Shown: positions 1 to 12,431 of the stretch, one piece after another
Layout of the letters: each line of letters begins with the position of its first letter
How positions within the stretch are numbered: position 1 is the first letter of the stretch
NCBI RefSeq assembly: GCF_001618865.1
Contig: NZ_CP015136.1
Span: 903,001 to 967,000 of the forward strand
DNA: 64,000 nt
Direction: 5' to 3'
Source: Luteitalea pratensis
Lineage (GTDB): Bacteria; Acidobacteriota; Vicinamibacteria; Vicinamibacterales; Vicinamibacteraceae
Program-made: the position numbers and the translations under genes
The notes under the pieces: generated by a model
What the model saw: the letters and a program-made list of their open reading frames with translations, nothing else
Told to the model about the DNA's origin: nothing
Database searches by the model: none

Positions 1-1370
1 GCCCGCGACGCGCGGTCGAGGATGCCGAGGTTGGTGAGGCCGTTGCCGCCGTTGCCGCCGGTGCTCTCGAACGTGAAGGCGTCCGGATCCCGGCGCTGCC
101 AGCTGACACGGCCGAACAGCGAGTCGTTCTTGGTCAACTCATGATCGATGCGGCCGTCGGCCCGGTCACGGTTGCGCGTGAGCGGAAGGATCTGCCGGTA
201 CGTGCCGTACCCGTTGGCGAGTGACGTCTGGTTCGGGTCCGGGTAGAACATCCGCATGATGTTCTGCGCCGCCGGATCGAGGCGGTTGGCGGGGATGCGG
301 TTGCCGGGGAACGGCTGGCCGGTCTGCGGGTCCCTGATCACGAAGCTGGCGCCAGAGAAGTCGCCGGCACGCATCGACTGGCTCGGGATGATGGCCTGCG
401 CCCCGCCGCTGAGCGCCTTGAGCCGGCCCCCCTCGTAGTTGCCGAAGAAGAACGTCCGGTTCGCGTGGATCGGCCCGCCGAGGCTGAAGCCGAAGCGATG
501 GTCGTGCGTGTCGGCGTTCGGGTCGTCCCGCGAGACGCCGTCGAGCGTCTGCGCATAGGTCCGGGCATTCAGCTCGTTGCTGTTGAAATCGTAGAAGGAA
601 GACCCGTGGATCTGGTTCGTACCGCGCTTGGTCGAGACGACGACACCAGCGAGGCCGCCGAACTCCGCGCTGTACGAGTTGGAGAGCACCTGCACTTCCG
701 CGACCGCATCAAGGCCAGGTGCGGCGTTGGACAGCTCACCGAAGATCCCGGCCGAGGACGGTTGCCCGTCCTGGATGTAGGAGGCGCCATAGGTGCGTCC
801 GCCCAGGAACTGAATCGAGTCGAAGCCGCCGACGACATTGGGGTTGAGGGTGAGGAAGTCCTGGATGTCACGGCTGTTGCGGGGCAGGTCGCGCAACTGC
901 TGTGCGTCCAGGCCGCGGGCGATCGACGGGCTCTCCACGGTGATGTTCTGGCCCTCGGCGACCACGGTGACGACGTCCTGGAGCGCGCCGACTTCGAGCT
1001 GAATGTCGGCGCGGGCCACGGACGCGGCCCGCAGGAGGATGCCTGTCCGTTTCGCGGCCTTGAAGCCTGAGAGGTTGACGTCGACCGAGTAGGTGCCAGG
1101 GCGAAGGTTGGGCACCTCGAAGAGGCCTTCGCTCGTGCTCACGACCTCTCGTGCGACGCCCGTGTCTTCGTCGGTCACGATGACCGTCGCGCCGGGGACG
1201 ACCGCGCCCTGCGCGTCGCTCACCGTGCCTCGTATCGTGCCGAGCGTCGATTGAGCGGCGCCTGGCGTGGCCGCCAGCACCACGACAGCGACGAGGGTGG
1301 CGATCCCGAGAAGGAGGCTCGGCCGCCGAACCCGGGGATTGGACGAGGTCGATGCGCGCAGTCGAGACAT
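1..1370 (-). CDS. TonB-dependent receptor, Oar-like (N-terminal part)
   Basis: This gene is cut by the left edge; 456 codons from its start are visible and the frame is open to base 1. It begins MSRLRASTSS, preceded by an AGGAG ribosome site 8 bases upstream. A signal peptide (residues 1 to about 40, ending GAAQ) is followed by a carboxypeptidase-regulatory-like beta domain (about 47-130, with the GTVSDAQGAVVPGATV pattern) and a plug domain (about 140-245, with QDFLTLNPNV). The barrel lies mostly outside the window. Such proteins sit in the outer membrane and import large or complexed substrates using TonB energy; this family is greatly expanded in Acidobacteria. The substrate cannot be told from sequence. 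Confidence 0.9.
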   Translation of the reverse strand, partial: MSRLRASTSSNPRVRRPSLLLGIATLVAVVVLAATPGAAQSTLGTIRGTVSDAQGAVVPGATVIVTDEDTGVAREVVSTSEGLFEVPNLRPGTYSVDVNLSGFKAAKRTGILLRAASVARADIQLEVGALQDVVTVVAEGQNITVESPSIARGLDAQQLRDLPRNSRDIQDFLTLNPNVVGGFDSIQFLGGRTYGASYIQDGQPSSAGIFGELSNAAPGLDAVAEVQVLSNSYSAEFGGLAGVVVSTKRGTNQIHGSSFYDFNSNELNARTYAQTLDGVSRDDPNADTHDHRFGFSLGGPIHANRTFFFGNYEGGRLKALSGGAQAIIPSQSMRAGDFSGASFVIRDPQTGQPFPGNRIPANRLDPAAQNIMRMFYPDPNQTSLANGYGTYRQILPLTRNRDRADGRIDHELTKNDSLFGRVSWQRRDPDAFTFESTGGNGGNGLTNLGILDRASR

Positions 1371-1610
1371 CAGCGGACTCCTGTCGGGGAACCGTGAACT
1401 CGTAAACGACGGCTATCGCACCGGCCCTGCGGCCAGGTGCGTTCGTGCGGGTGCTTTGGTGATGCTAAGCCGACTGCGCGGCCTCCGCAATGCCTGGCCT
1501 GCCACGGATGAGCAAGCGCGCTGGGACGAACTCATCCGTTCGTCGCGACTTACATGAGTGGAGCCACGGCGGCTTCCGGCTGTGGCCAGGCCGCGTGTGG
1601 TGGAGCGTCG

Positions 1611-2504
1611 CTACGGCAGGCCGACGAGCGTCCTGGTGACCTCGCGCAACCGGCGACGCGCGCCGGCGTCTGCAGCCTGCGCATGCGGGGTGCCGAGCTT
1701 CTGCCCGACGAAGTAACTGCCGCTCGGCGCGTCGGTCGTGATCGCGTTCATCACGGCGGCGGTGCCCTCTTCCACGGTACTGCGAGGCGTGAGGCCGGCC
1801 GACAGGATCATGCTGGTGTTCATGTACGTCGCCGGGTGGAGCGACTGCACGACGATGCCCTTGTCCTTCAGCTCGGCGGCGAGATCGATCGTGAACATCA
1901 CCTGCGAGAGCTTGCTCTGGCCGTATCCACGATTGGTCGAGTAATCACGCTCGATCATCACGTCGGTGAAGTCGATCGGCGCGGCGCTCAGCGACGAGAC
2001 GTTGACGATGCGCGGCGCCCGTCCCTTCTCGATGAGTGGCAGGAGCTTGTAGGTGAGGAGGTAGCCGGAAAGATAGTTCACCGCGAAGTGCAGCTCGTGT
2101 CCGTCCTTGCTGACCTGGCGAGCGTCGCGTACCACCACGCCGGCGTTGTTCACGAGCAGATCGAGGCGGGGGTAATCGCGGGTGACGGCGTCAGCCAGGC
2201 TGCGGACTTCCGCGAGCGACGCGAAATCGGCCTGGTAGAACCGTGCCGAGCCCTTGGCGGCCGCGTTGATCTCGTCGACCACCGCCTTGCCCCGCTCGGC
2301 GTTGCGACCGTGCACGATGACGTGCGCGCCTTCCGCAGCAAGTCGCCGCGCGACCTCGCGTCCGAGTCCATCCGTCGAACCGGTGACGAGTGCGACGCGC
2401 TGGGACGGTGTCGGGACGGTGGCGGCACTCGTAGAGGCAGGCTGGGCCGCCGCAACGATGTGACCGAGGGCGAACGCCGCGATCGCGAGCAGGGCGGTGC
2501 GCAT
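1611..2504 (-). CDS. Exported short-chain dehydrogenase/reductase
   Basis: A 297-residue classical SDR. The cofactor loop TGSTDGLG is at 41-48, NNAG at 119-122, and the catalytic YxxxK pair is Tyr194/Lys198 (YGQSK). The middle resembles retinol-dehydrogenase/WW-oxidoreductase-type SDRs. The first 21 residues (MRTALLAIAAFALGHIVAAA) look like a cleavable signal peptide, which is unusual for an NAD(P)-dependent enzyme because the periplasm lacks free cofactor; it could instead be a membrane anchor. I chose this ATG because the open frame upstream to 2624 has no hydrophobic start and overlaps the next gene. The substrate is unknown. Confidence 0.85.
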   Translation of the reverse strand: MRTALLAIAAFALGHIVAAAQPASTSAATVPTPSQRVALVTGSTDGLGREVARRLAAEGAHVIVHGRNAERGKAVVDEINAAAKGSARFYQADFASLAEVRSLADAVTRDYPRLDLLVNNAGVVVRDARQVSKDGHELHFAVNYLSGYLLTYKLLPLIEKGRAPRIVNVSSLSAAPIDFTDVMIERDYSTNRGYGQSKLSQVMFTIDLAAELKDKGIVVQSLHPATYMNTSMILSAGLTPRSTVEEGTAAVMNAITTDAPSGSYFVGQKLGTPHAQAADAGARRRLREVTRTLVGLP

Positions 2505-2542
2505 GCCGGCATCATACCGGCACGCGCGTCGGCCGCTGCCAT

Positions 2543-4204
2543 CTACTCCAGTTTGAACGAGACCGACACCGTCATGACCACTTCGACGGGACCGCCGTTG
2601 AGCAGCGTCGGTTCGAACTTCCACTGGCGTACGGCATCGAGCGCCGCGCTTGCCAGGTCCGGGTGCACCTGCGCCGCCGTGACGCGCGCCGCCGTCACGC
2701 TGCCGTCCCGCCCGATCACGGCTTCGATACTGACCACGCCTTCCTGACCGGCTTCCTGCATCGACTCCGGGTAGACCGGCTTGACGTCCTTGGTCTTGCG
2801 CGGTGGCCGGATGTTGCCGCCGACCCGCACCCGCACCGGACTGGCCGCCGCGGCTGCGCCAGTGCCGCGACGTCCCGTCACGCTGATGGTTTCCTGTACG
2901 GCGCCGACCTGCAGATTGACGATGCGGTTCCAGTCGGCCGGCTGTCGCAGTTCGAGGTCCTGCCGCAGCGCCCGGAAGCCTGGCAACTCCGCCGCGAGCA
3001 CGTATCGGCCTGGCTCGATGGCCGGGAAGACGAACCGCCCCTCGGCATCCGTGGTGGCCTGCGCCTTCTTGCCACCACTCATCTTGCCGAGCATGAGTTC
3101 CATCGCCTCGGTGGACGAGAGGGGACCAACGAGTACGAGGCGGACCTCGGGGACGACCGCACCCGTGGGGTCGTACACGACACCCTCGAGCTCTCCCTGG
3201 GCCGCGGTGCCGCGGATGGCGGCGACGGGCATGACGAGCAGCAACAGCGCGGCGATGGCGAGGGCGATGGTCGTGCGCGTCGGTGCCGCACGTTGGATAT
3301 GGGGATTCAGCATGGCCGTGATTCTCCTGTGCAGGGTGGAAGGGCGAGCCATCGGCATCGCGATGGCGTTCGGTGTTCGGTTACGGAAAGTTCGCGCGAT
3401 GGCCACCAGGTGACCGGCGTAGGCATGCGCAGCAATCCCCTGCGCCAGCACTTCGTCGTCGCACGCGCGCTCGCTCTCGATGGCCAGCCGGTGGCACATC
3501 ACCCACACGAGCGGATTCCACCAGAACAGTGCCCGTATGACTGTCGCGTAGACCTGCCAGGCCCAGTCGTTCCTGCGCACGTGGGCGAGCTCGTGACCGA
3601 GCACGACGTCGACTCGCGTGCAGGACCAGTCGAGCGCCTCGCGAGGCACGAGCAGGTAGGCGCGCCGCCAACCCCATGTCGCGAGCAGGTCGGCGCTTGG
3701 ACTTTCGCGAAGCACCACGGGTCGGCGTAGCCCCGCCGCACGCGACGCCCTGGCGAGGGCCTCGTCCCACTGTGGCTGTCCGATGGGCGCGGCCGTGCGC
3801 GTGGCCCTGGCGAGGCGCACCAGCGACAACGCGAGGGCGCCGAGGGCGATGGCCGTGCCGAGGCCCCACAGTGCGAAGAGCAGCGTGCCCCACGACAACC
3901 GCGCCGGCTCAGCTGGCGTGGCCGCGCCGAGCGGTGCCGGTAGGGCCATAACAGGCGCGCCGACGAGCGCGACGTGTTCACTCACTGGCGGCATCGACTG
4001 CGTCGTCACGAACGGCCGCGGCAGGGTCACTGCGATCGCAGGCAGGACCGCGCCAAGCGGAGCGGCCAGCGGAGTGGCGCAGAGCGTCGCGACCAGCAGC
4101 GCATGCCGGAGCGCGGGCGCCTGCCCGCGAAGGGCGGCGTAGCCGATCAGTCCGATCAGCAGCACGACCGACCCACGAAGGGCGACTTCGATCATGGCCG
4201 TCAT
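2543..4204 (-). CDS. M56 (BlaR1-like) membrane metallopeptidase fused to CarboxypepD_reg and TonB C-terminal domains
   Basis: A 553-residue protein. The N-terminal 320 residues hold several membrane helices around a zinc site HELAH (204-208), with the downstream ESERACDDE stretch (243-251) giving the third ligand, as in BlaR1/MecR1 sensor proteases. After a last helix (about 312-332) come a carboxypeptidase-regulatory-like domain (about 340-415) and a TonB C-terminal domain (about 470-553, with PVYPESMQEAGQEGVV). Its ATG overlaps the stop of the upstream blaI-type gene (ATGA), so the two are translationally coupled. In the known family, the protease relieves BlaI repression on a signal. Here the sensor domain is replaced by the regulatory and TonB modules, so the signal is probably not a beta-lactam; that is inference. 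Confidence 0.88.
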   Translation of the reverse strand: MTAMIEVALRGSVVLLIGLIGYAALRGQAPALRHALLVATLCATPLAAPLGAVLPAIAVTLPRPFVTTQSMPPVSEHVALVGAPVMALPAPLGAATPAEPARLSWGTLLFALWGLGTAIALGALALSLVRLARATRTAAPIGQPQWDEALARASRAAGLRRPVVLRESPSADLLATWGWRRAYLLVPREALDWSCTRVDVVLGHELAHVRRNDWAWQVYATVIRALFWWNPLVWVMCHRLAIESERACDDEVLAQGIAAHAYAGHLVAIARTFRNRTPNAIAMPMARPSTLHRRITAMLNPHIQRAAPTRTTIALAIAALLLLVMPVAAIRGTAAQGELEGVVYDPTGAVVPEVRLVLVGPLSSTEAMELMLGKMSGGKKAQATTDAEGRFVFPAIEPGRYVLAAELPGFRALRQDLELRQPADWNRIVNLQVGAVQETISVTGRRGTGAAAAASPVRVRVGGNIRPPRKTKDVKPVYPESMQEAGQEGVVSIEAVIGRDGSVTAARVTAAQVHPDLASAALDAVRQWKFEPTLLNGGPVEVVMTVSVSFKLE

Positions 4205-4578
4205 GACGCTTCCTCCCGCGCGCGGCGCACCAGCGATTCGATGCGTTCGAGTTCGTCCGGCGTGAGCTGGCCGACATCGGTGCCGAGCAACGCCGCAACG
4301 ACCTTCGCGCGCGATCCGTCGAAAAACGTCTCGACCAGGTGTCGCAAGGCCGACCGCCGGGCCGAGTGTCTGGGTACTGTCGGCGCGTAGACGTACCGGT
4401 TGCCGTGCGTCTCGTGGACGACGTGTCCCTTCGCCTCGAGGATCCGCAACTGCGTCCGCACGGTCGAGTCGGTCGGGGATCCGGGCAGCGCGGCCAGCAC
4501 CTCCGCGGCCGTGGCCCGCCCGTGCCGGTACAGCACGTCCATGATCTGCCGCTCACGTCTGCTCAGCGCCTGGTGCAT
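4201..4578 (-). CDS. BlaI/MecI/CopY-family transcriptional repressor
   Basis: A 125-residue winged-helix repressor starting MHQALSRRERQIMDVLYRHG, with the family's N-terminal helix-turn-helix (about 5-75) and a C-terminal dimerisation segment (LTPDELERIESLVRRAREE). The start at 4578 has a GGAG site five or six bases upstream and lies just downstream of a clear inverted repeat (4598-4613) that is probably its own operator. It forms an ATGA-overlapping pair with the M56 protein. By family precedent, cleavage of the repressor by the M56 partner would release this operon and possibly other targets elsewhere. Confidence 0.92.
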   Translation of the reverse strand: MHQALSRRERQIMDVLYRHGRATAAEVLAALPGSPTDSTVRTQLRILEAKGHVVHETHGNRYVYAPTVPRHSARRSALRHLVETFFDGSRAKVVAALLGTDVGQLTPDELERIESLVRRAREEAS

Positions 4579-4587
4579 CGATCGCTC

Positions 4588-4613
4588 CGTTAAATTTTTA
4601 ACGTTACCGTTAA
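4588..4613 (-). promoter_or_regulatory. Probable BlaI-type operator upstream of the repressor
   Basis: Just upstream of the blaI-like start is a perfect 6-4-6 inverted repeat, TTAACG-GTAA-CGTTAA on the minus strand (4598-4613), and a third half-site CGTTAA-type copy at 4588-4593. The AT-rich block stands out sharply from its GC-rich surroundings. Its position over the likely promoter fits autoregulation. The repeat is seen directly; the binding protein is inferred. Confidence 0.7.
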
Positions 4614-4698
4614 TTTGATAACACCTCTTGGGACGCCTGTCAACACCCGTCTCGATCAAGGGAACAGGGCGAGGGATACCCCGTCGTACCATGGCCGC

Positions 4699-5610
4699 AT
4701 GCGGCAACTGTGGGTGGTGGTGGCGCTGGCCCTCGCCAGCGGGATTGCGGGTGCGACGCAGGTCCGCGAGCCGGAGGCGCGGACCCTCACGGGCAAGCCC
4801 CTGTACCCGCCCGATCCGATCCCCAACCGGGAGAAACTCGAAGGGGATCTGGCGATTGCGTTGTCGGTGACGACCACGGCCCAGCCCGAGGCGATGATCA
4901 CGATCGGGCGGCGCCATGCGTACCTGTGGCGGTATCGCGAGGCGATCGACTGGTTCACCAGGGGGATCGCGCGCTACCCGGCGGACGCGCGCATGTATCG
5001 GCACCGCGGCCATCGCTACATCACCACCCGGCAGTTCGATCGGGCGCGAGCCGATCTCGAGAAAGCGGCCAGCCTGATTCGCGGCACCGCCGATCAGGTC
5101 GAACCCGATGGCGCGCCGAATCGGTCAGGCATCCCCCGCAGCACGCTGCACTTCAACATCTGTTACCACCTCGGGCTGACCTATTACCTGCAGGGAGACT
5201 TCGCGAAGGCGCTCGACGCGTACCGTTCGTGCCTGGCGGTGTCCAACAACGACGATGCCGTCGTGGCGACGAGCGACTGGCTGTGGATGACGCTGATGCG
5301 GATGGGCAGGAAGGACGAAGCGGCCAGGGTCCTGGAGCGCATCACCCCGAAGATGGACATCATGGAGAACGCGTCGTACCACCGGCGCCTGCTGATGTAC
5401 AAGGGCCTCGAGACGCCGGAGGCGTTGCTCGATCCCGGCGGCGGCGACGCGACAACGATCGCGACGCAGGGGTACGGCGTCGGCAACTACTACCTCGTGA
5501 CCGGCGACACGGCACGCGCGCGCAAGGTATTCGAGCAGGTCACCTCGGGCGCAGGCTGGAACGCGTTCGGTTACATCGCCGCCGAGGCCGATCTTACGCG
5601 GATGAAGTGA
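4699..5610 (+). CDS. Exported TPR-repeat protein
   Basis: A 303-residue protein with a signal peptide (MRQLWVVVALALASGIAGAT) and tetratricopeptide repeats. Recognisable TPR helices are around residues 65-115 (YREAIDWFTRGIARYPADA), 160-190 (YYLQGDFAKALDAYRSCLAV) and 200-225 (RMGRKDEAARVLERITP). It is divergently oriented to the blaI operon. TPRs bind peptides or partner proteins; the partner is unknown. Start chosen at the ATG that begins the signal peptide; the 28 in-frame codons before it are not protein-like. Confidence 0.8.
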   Translation: MRQLWVVVALALASGIAGATQVREPEARTLTGKPLYPPDPIPNREKLEGDLAIALSVTTTAQPEAMITIGRRHAYLWRYREAIDWFTRGIARYPADARMYRHRGHRYITTRQFDRARADLEKAASLIRGTADQVEPDGAPNRSGIPRSTLHFNICYHLGLTYYLQGDFAKALDAYRSCLAVSNNDDAVVATSDWLWMTLMRMGRKDEAARVLERITPKMDIMENASYHRRLLMYKGLETPEALLDPGGGDATTIATQGYGVGNYYLVTGDTARARKVFEQVTSGAGWNAFGYIAAEADLTRMK

Positions 5611-5622
5611 CGAGCGTGGCGC

Positions 5623-5684
5623 CCGTCGACCTGAAGGTCGACGGCTACGGGATGGATGTAGGCGCGGACCTTCAGGTCCGCGCC
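5623..5684. repeat. Two adjacent hairpin elements
   Basis: Two near-perfect palindromes lie between convergent gene ends: CGTCGACC-TGAA-GGTCGACG at 5624-5643 (read with its GTAGC flank on the minus strand) and GCGCGGACC-TTCA-GGTCCGCGC around 5662-5683, preceded by GTAG. They belong to the variable-stem hairpin family described in the findings. They could act as bidirectional terminators for the TPR gene and the TonB receptor gene. Confidence 0.75.
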
Positions 5685-5705
5685 CATGGTCACCGATGAT
5701 GCGCG

Positions 5706-9227
<3,522 letters not shown>

Positions 9228-9429
9228 CCTGGCTCCTCCTTCAGTAGTGCCTTGCACGCACAAACGCACGACGAGGCGAGCCCGTCTCGCCGTCGTGCCG
9301 CATCCTGCTGCCCTCGTTAATGGCTGGTGATTGTATCTCTAGTTGACAAAAGGCAACAGGACCTTCCGATAGGACTTTCGGCCGGGGCGCGGCCGGAAGA
9401 TTCCTCCTCCGCGGCGCCGTGGCGGGCGG

Positions 9430-10443
9430 CTACGGCCTCGCGACGACCGGACTCTGCAGCGTCCGCACGAAGTCGGCGACGATGGCGTCGCGGTTGAAGT
9501 TCTCCCAGATCGTGATCATCCGGGTGTTGCCGACGCGGTCCTCCCATTGCGTGCCGACGAGTGCCGGCGCGCCCTGGCGCCGCGAGGTCGCCCACGCTGG
9601 ATTCTTCAGGATCGCGGCCGCACCCACGTCGTAGAGCGCCCGCGACGGCGGTGTGCGGTCGAACTTGATGTGCGCGAACAGGTTCACGGAATAGTCGCCG
9701 AAGGTCGTGAACGCCTCCCCGTGGCGCCCCATCACCGGTGTGCCCACTCGCGGCCCGCCGCCGGCGAACGTCGCCTTGACCTCGTCCGGTGTGACCCGAA
9801 TCCCGTCCGTTCCGGATGGCGTGCCGTACCGGACCACCACCATTTCGAACGGCACCTCCACCGACAGCACGTAGCGGAGTGACTCGGGGTCGTTGTCCTG
9901 GTTGTACTCGCCCGGCGCCGGATAGTTCGAGCCGAGCCACACGATGCGGACCTTCTTCGCGATGCCTGGCGATCGCGCGAGCGCCAACGCGATGTTGGTC
10001 AGCTTGCCGATTGGCAGCAGCACGAGCCGCGTTCCCGCGGGCTGGGCCTCGGCACGCGCAATGATGAAATCCACCGCCGCCTTGCCATCGAAGTCCGGCT
10101 GCCGCATCGTCGGGCGGATGGCCTCGAAGGAGCCGTTCGCCCCCGCGTGCAGCGGGATCCCGGCAACGCCGCACAGCGCCATCACGCGGCGTGCCTCCTC
10201 GTAGTGGCCGCGGACGTCGCCGCCGCCCCTGGTCGCATTCACGGTCACGCCCTCGACGCGAAACGTGTCGCCATTGAGCAGCACGTACGCGAGCGCGTGC
10301 TGGTCGTCGAGTTCGTTGTTGGCGTCCGTGTCGACGATGACCGGGATGCGGGGGGCAGGTTGCGCAGCCAACATCGCCACCGGCAGAAGGAACACGGCGG
10401 CGGCCAGGGCCAGGACGCGGATGGTCAGCATGGACGGCATCAT
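9430..10443 (-). CDS. Exported nucleoside hydrolase (IUNH family)
   Basis: The mature protein opens with IPVIVDTDANNELDDQHAL, the calcium-binding DTDxxxxxDD signature of inosine-uridine preferring nucleoside hydrolases, which split N-ribosyl bonds. A signal peptide (LTIRVLALAAAVFLLPVAMLAAQ) places it outside the cytoplasm. Three ATGs are possible (10443, 10440, 10431) and none has a clear ribosome site; the first is used here. It may free sugars or bases for the neighbouring transport functions, but the link is only positional. Confidence 0.82.
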   Translation of the reverse strand: MMPSMLTIRVLALAAAVFLLPVAMLAAQPAPRIPVIVDTDANNELDDQHALAYVLLNGDTFRVEGVTVNATRGGGDVRGHYEEARRVMALCGVAGIPLHAGANGSFEAIRPTMRQPDFDGKAAVDFIIARAEAQPAGTRLVLLPIGKLTNIALALARSPGIAKKVRIVWLGSNYPAPGEYNQDNDPESLRYVLSVEVPFEMVVVRYGTPSGTDGIRVTPDEVKATFAGGGPRVGTPVMGRHGEAFTTFGDYSVNLFAHIKFDRTPPSRALYDVGAAAILKNPAWATSRRQGAPALVGTQWEDRVGNTRMITIWENFNRDAIVADFVRTLQSPVVARP

Positions 10444-10522
10444 GCGGCCGACGTAGGATGTCGCGTCAACTGAGTTCTTGTCCGTCCGGCCGCCGGTGCC
10501 CGGTGCGGGGAGGCACACATCC

Positions 10523-12259
10523 GTGTTCACCAGCCTGGTCCTCGTCACCACGATGCTGCTCGCCCAAGGCGCTTCGCCCTTCACCGAACGCATCCTCATC
10601 GACCATCACAAGGCGATCCCCATGCGCGACGGCGTCACCGTCTACGCCGACGTCTATCGCCCATCGCGCGAGGGGAGGTTCCCGGCCATCGTCGTACGGA
10701 CACCATACGGCGTGCAACGCGAGGCCACGGGCGTTCACGACCGCATGATCTCCCTCGCTCGCATGGGCTACGCCGTCGTGAACGTCGACGTGCGCGGACG
10801 TTACGAGAGCGAGGGGACATGGGATCCGTTCCGCGCGGAGGCCAAGGACGGCTACGACGTCGTCGAGTGGGCCGCAAAGCAGCCCTGGACGAACGGCAAG
10901 GTCGCGACGCAGGGCGGAAGCTACCTCGGCCACACGCAGTGGGCCACGCTCGGCGAGGCACCGCCGAGCCTCGTGGCCGCGTTTCCTGCCGTCGCCTCCA
11001 CAAACCTCTACGCCAACTGGGTCACCCATGGCGGCGCGTTCCATCTGGCCTTCAACTTCGGCTGGGCGGTTGTCCGGATGCCGTTCCGGATCATGCAGCC
11101 GCAGTGGTATTTCACCGGTCCCGACGCTGCGCCCGAGCTGCGTTACGAGCAGATGCTCATGCACCTGCCGCTCGAGACGATGGACGAGCGGGCCTTCCAA
11201 CACCCCGTGAAGCATTGGCGCGATTGGGTGACGCACGACAGCTACGACGCCTACTGGAAGGCGGTCAGTGACGAGGAGAAGTTCGCCAAGGTGAACGTGC
11301 CGGTGATGGCGCAGGGCGGCTGGTTCGACATCTTCCTGCCCGGGACGATCGACGGCTTCGTGGGCGTGCGCAAGCACGGCGCCAACGAGCGGGCGCGGTC
11401 ACTGACGCGAATGGTGATCGGACCATGGGGCCACGGCCCGTCTCGCAAGTACGGCGACCTCGATTTCGGACCCGATGCCGATCGCACGCTGTTCGAGTAC
11501 GAGACACGCTGGCACGACTTCCACCTGAAAGGCGTGAAGAACGGCATCGACACCGACGCGCCCGTGCAGATCTTCTACATGGGCGTGAACAAGTGGCGTG
11601 GTGAAGCGGAATGGCCAGTGCCTGGGACGCAGTACACGCGCTGGTACCTGCAGCCGGGCGGAGGGCTCGCACCTGCTGCGCCAGCGGGTGAGGGGTCCTC
11701 GACCTATCGGTACGACCCGAACGATCCGGTACCGACGACCGGCGGCAACAACTGCTGTGGCTCGCCGACGATTGCCGGTCCCGTCGATCAGAAGCCGCTC
11801 GACGGCCGTGCCGACATCGTCCGTTTCACGAGCGAGCTACTGAAGGAACCGGTGACCATCGGCGGGCCCGTGGCGATGGACCTGCATGCCACCACCGACG
11901 GCAAGGACACCGACTGGATGGTGAAACTGGTGGACGTCTCCCCGGACGGCAAGGCGTACCCGATGGCCGAGGGGATCCTGCGTGCCCGCTATCGCGACGG
12001 GCTCGACAAGCCGACCCTGCTCACGGCGGGCCAGCCGTATCGGTACACGGTCGGCATGGTCGGCACCGCCGTCGTGTTCCTGCCCGGCCACCGCATCCGC
12101 GTGGACATCTCGTCGAGCAATTTCCCGCAGTTCGACCGCAACCTGAACACCGGCGATCCGCTGGGGAAGGGCACGCAGCCGCGCGTCGCGCAGCAGACGA
12201 TCCACCATTCCGCAGCCCGCCCCAGTGCCATCGTGTTGCCGGTGGTCAGGGGCTTTTGA
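10523..12259 (+). CDS. CocE/NonD-type alpha/beta hydrolase (X-Pro dipeptidyl-peptidase S15 family)
   Basis: A protein of 578 residues. The catalytic serine is in GGSYLGHTQW (G-x-S-x-x-G), and the C-terminal jelly-roll domain typical of CocE (VRFTSELLKEPVTIGGPVAM onward) is present. I chose GTG at 10523 because GGGGAGG ends 9 bases upstream and the protein then starts with a signal peptide (FTSLVLVTTMLLAQGAS); a TTG at 10478 is also in frame. Family members hydrolyse acyl esters, peptides or beta-lactam precursors; the substrate is not predictable. It is divergent from the nucleoside hydrolase. Confidence 0.88.
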   Translation: MFTSLVLVTTMLLAQGASPFTERILIDHHKAIPMRDGVTVYADVYRPSREGRFPAIVVRTPYGVQREATGVHDRMISLARMGYAVVNVDVRGRYESEGTWDPFRAEAKDGYDVVEWAAKQPWTNGKVATQGGSYLGHTQWATLGEAPPSLVAAFPAVASTNLYANWVTHGGAFHLAFNFGWAVVRMPFRIMQPQWYFTGPDAAPELRYEQMLMHLPLETMDERAFQHPVKHWRDWVTHDSYDAYWKAVSDEEKFAKVNVPVMAQGGWFDIFLPGTIDGFVGVRKHGANERARSLTRMVIGPWGHGPSRKYGDLDFGPDADRTLFEYETRWHDFHLKGVKNGIDTDAPVQIFYMGVNKWRGEAEWPVPGTQYTRWYLQPGGGLAPAAPAGEGSSTYRYDPNDPVPTTGGNNCCGSPTIAGPVDQKPLDGRADIVRFTSELLKEPVTIGGPVAMDLHATTDGKDTDWMVKLVDVSPDGKAYPMAEGILRARYRDGLDKPTLLTAGQPYRYTVGMVGTAVVFLPGHRIRVDISSSNFPQFDRNLNTGDPLGKGTQPRVAQQTIHHSAARPSAIVLPVVRGF

Positions 12260-12260
12260 C

Positions 12261-12430
12261 GAACGCCGAACGCTGAACGCCGAACGCCGAACGCCGAACG
12301 CAATACCGCCTACAGCCGATGGCCTACAGCCTACATGCAGGCTGGAGGCTGCAGGCCGTAGCCCGCGCGATCAGTCCCTGTAGGCCGCAGGCTACAGGCT
12401 GCAGGCCAGATGCGGGCTGCAGGCCGCGCC
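12261..12430. repeat. Heptamer tandem array and related 7-base repeats
   Basis: Six near-perfect copies of GAACGCC/T run head to tail from 12261 to 12301. The rest of the intergenic space to 12430 is filled with degenerate 7-base words of the GCCTACA and AGGCTGC/AGGCCGT type in both orientations, able to fold on themselves. No gene is seen here. Between a plus-strand gene end and the 3' end of the EF-P-like gene, it may serve as a convergent terminator. Confidence 0.8.
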
Positions 12431-12431
12431 G

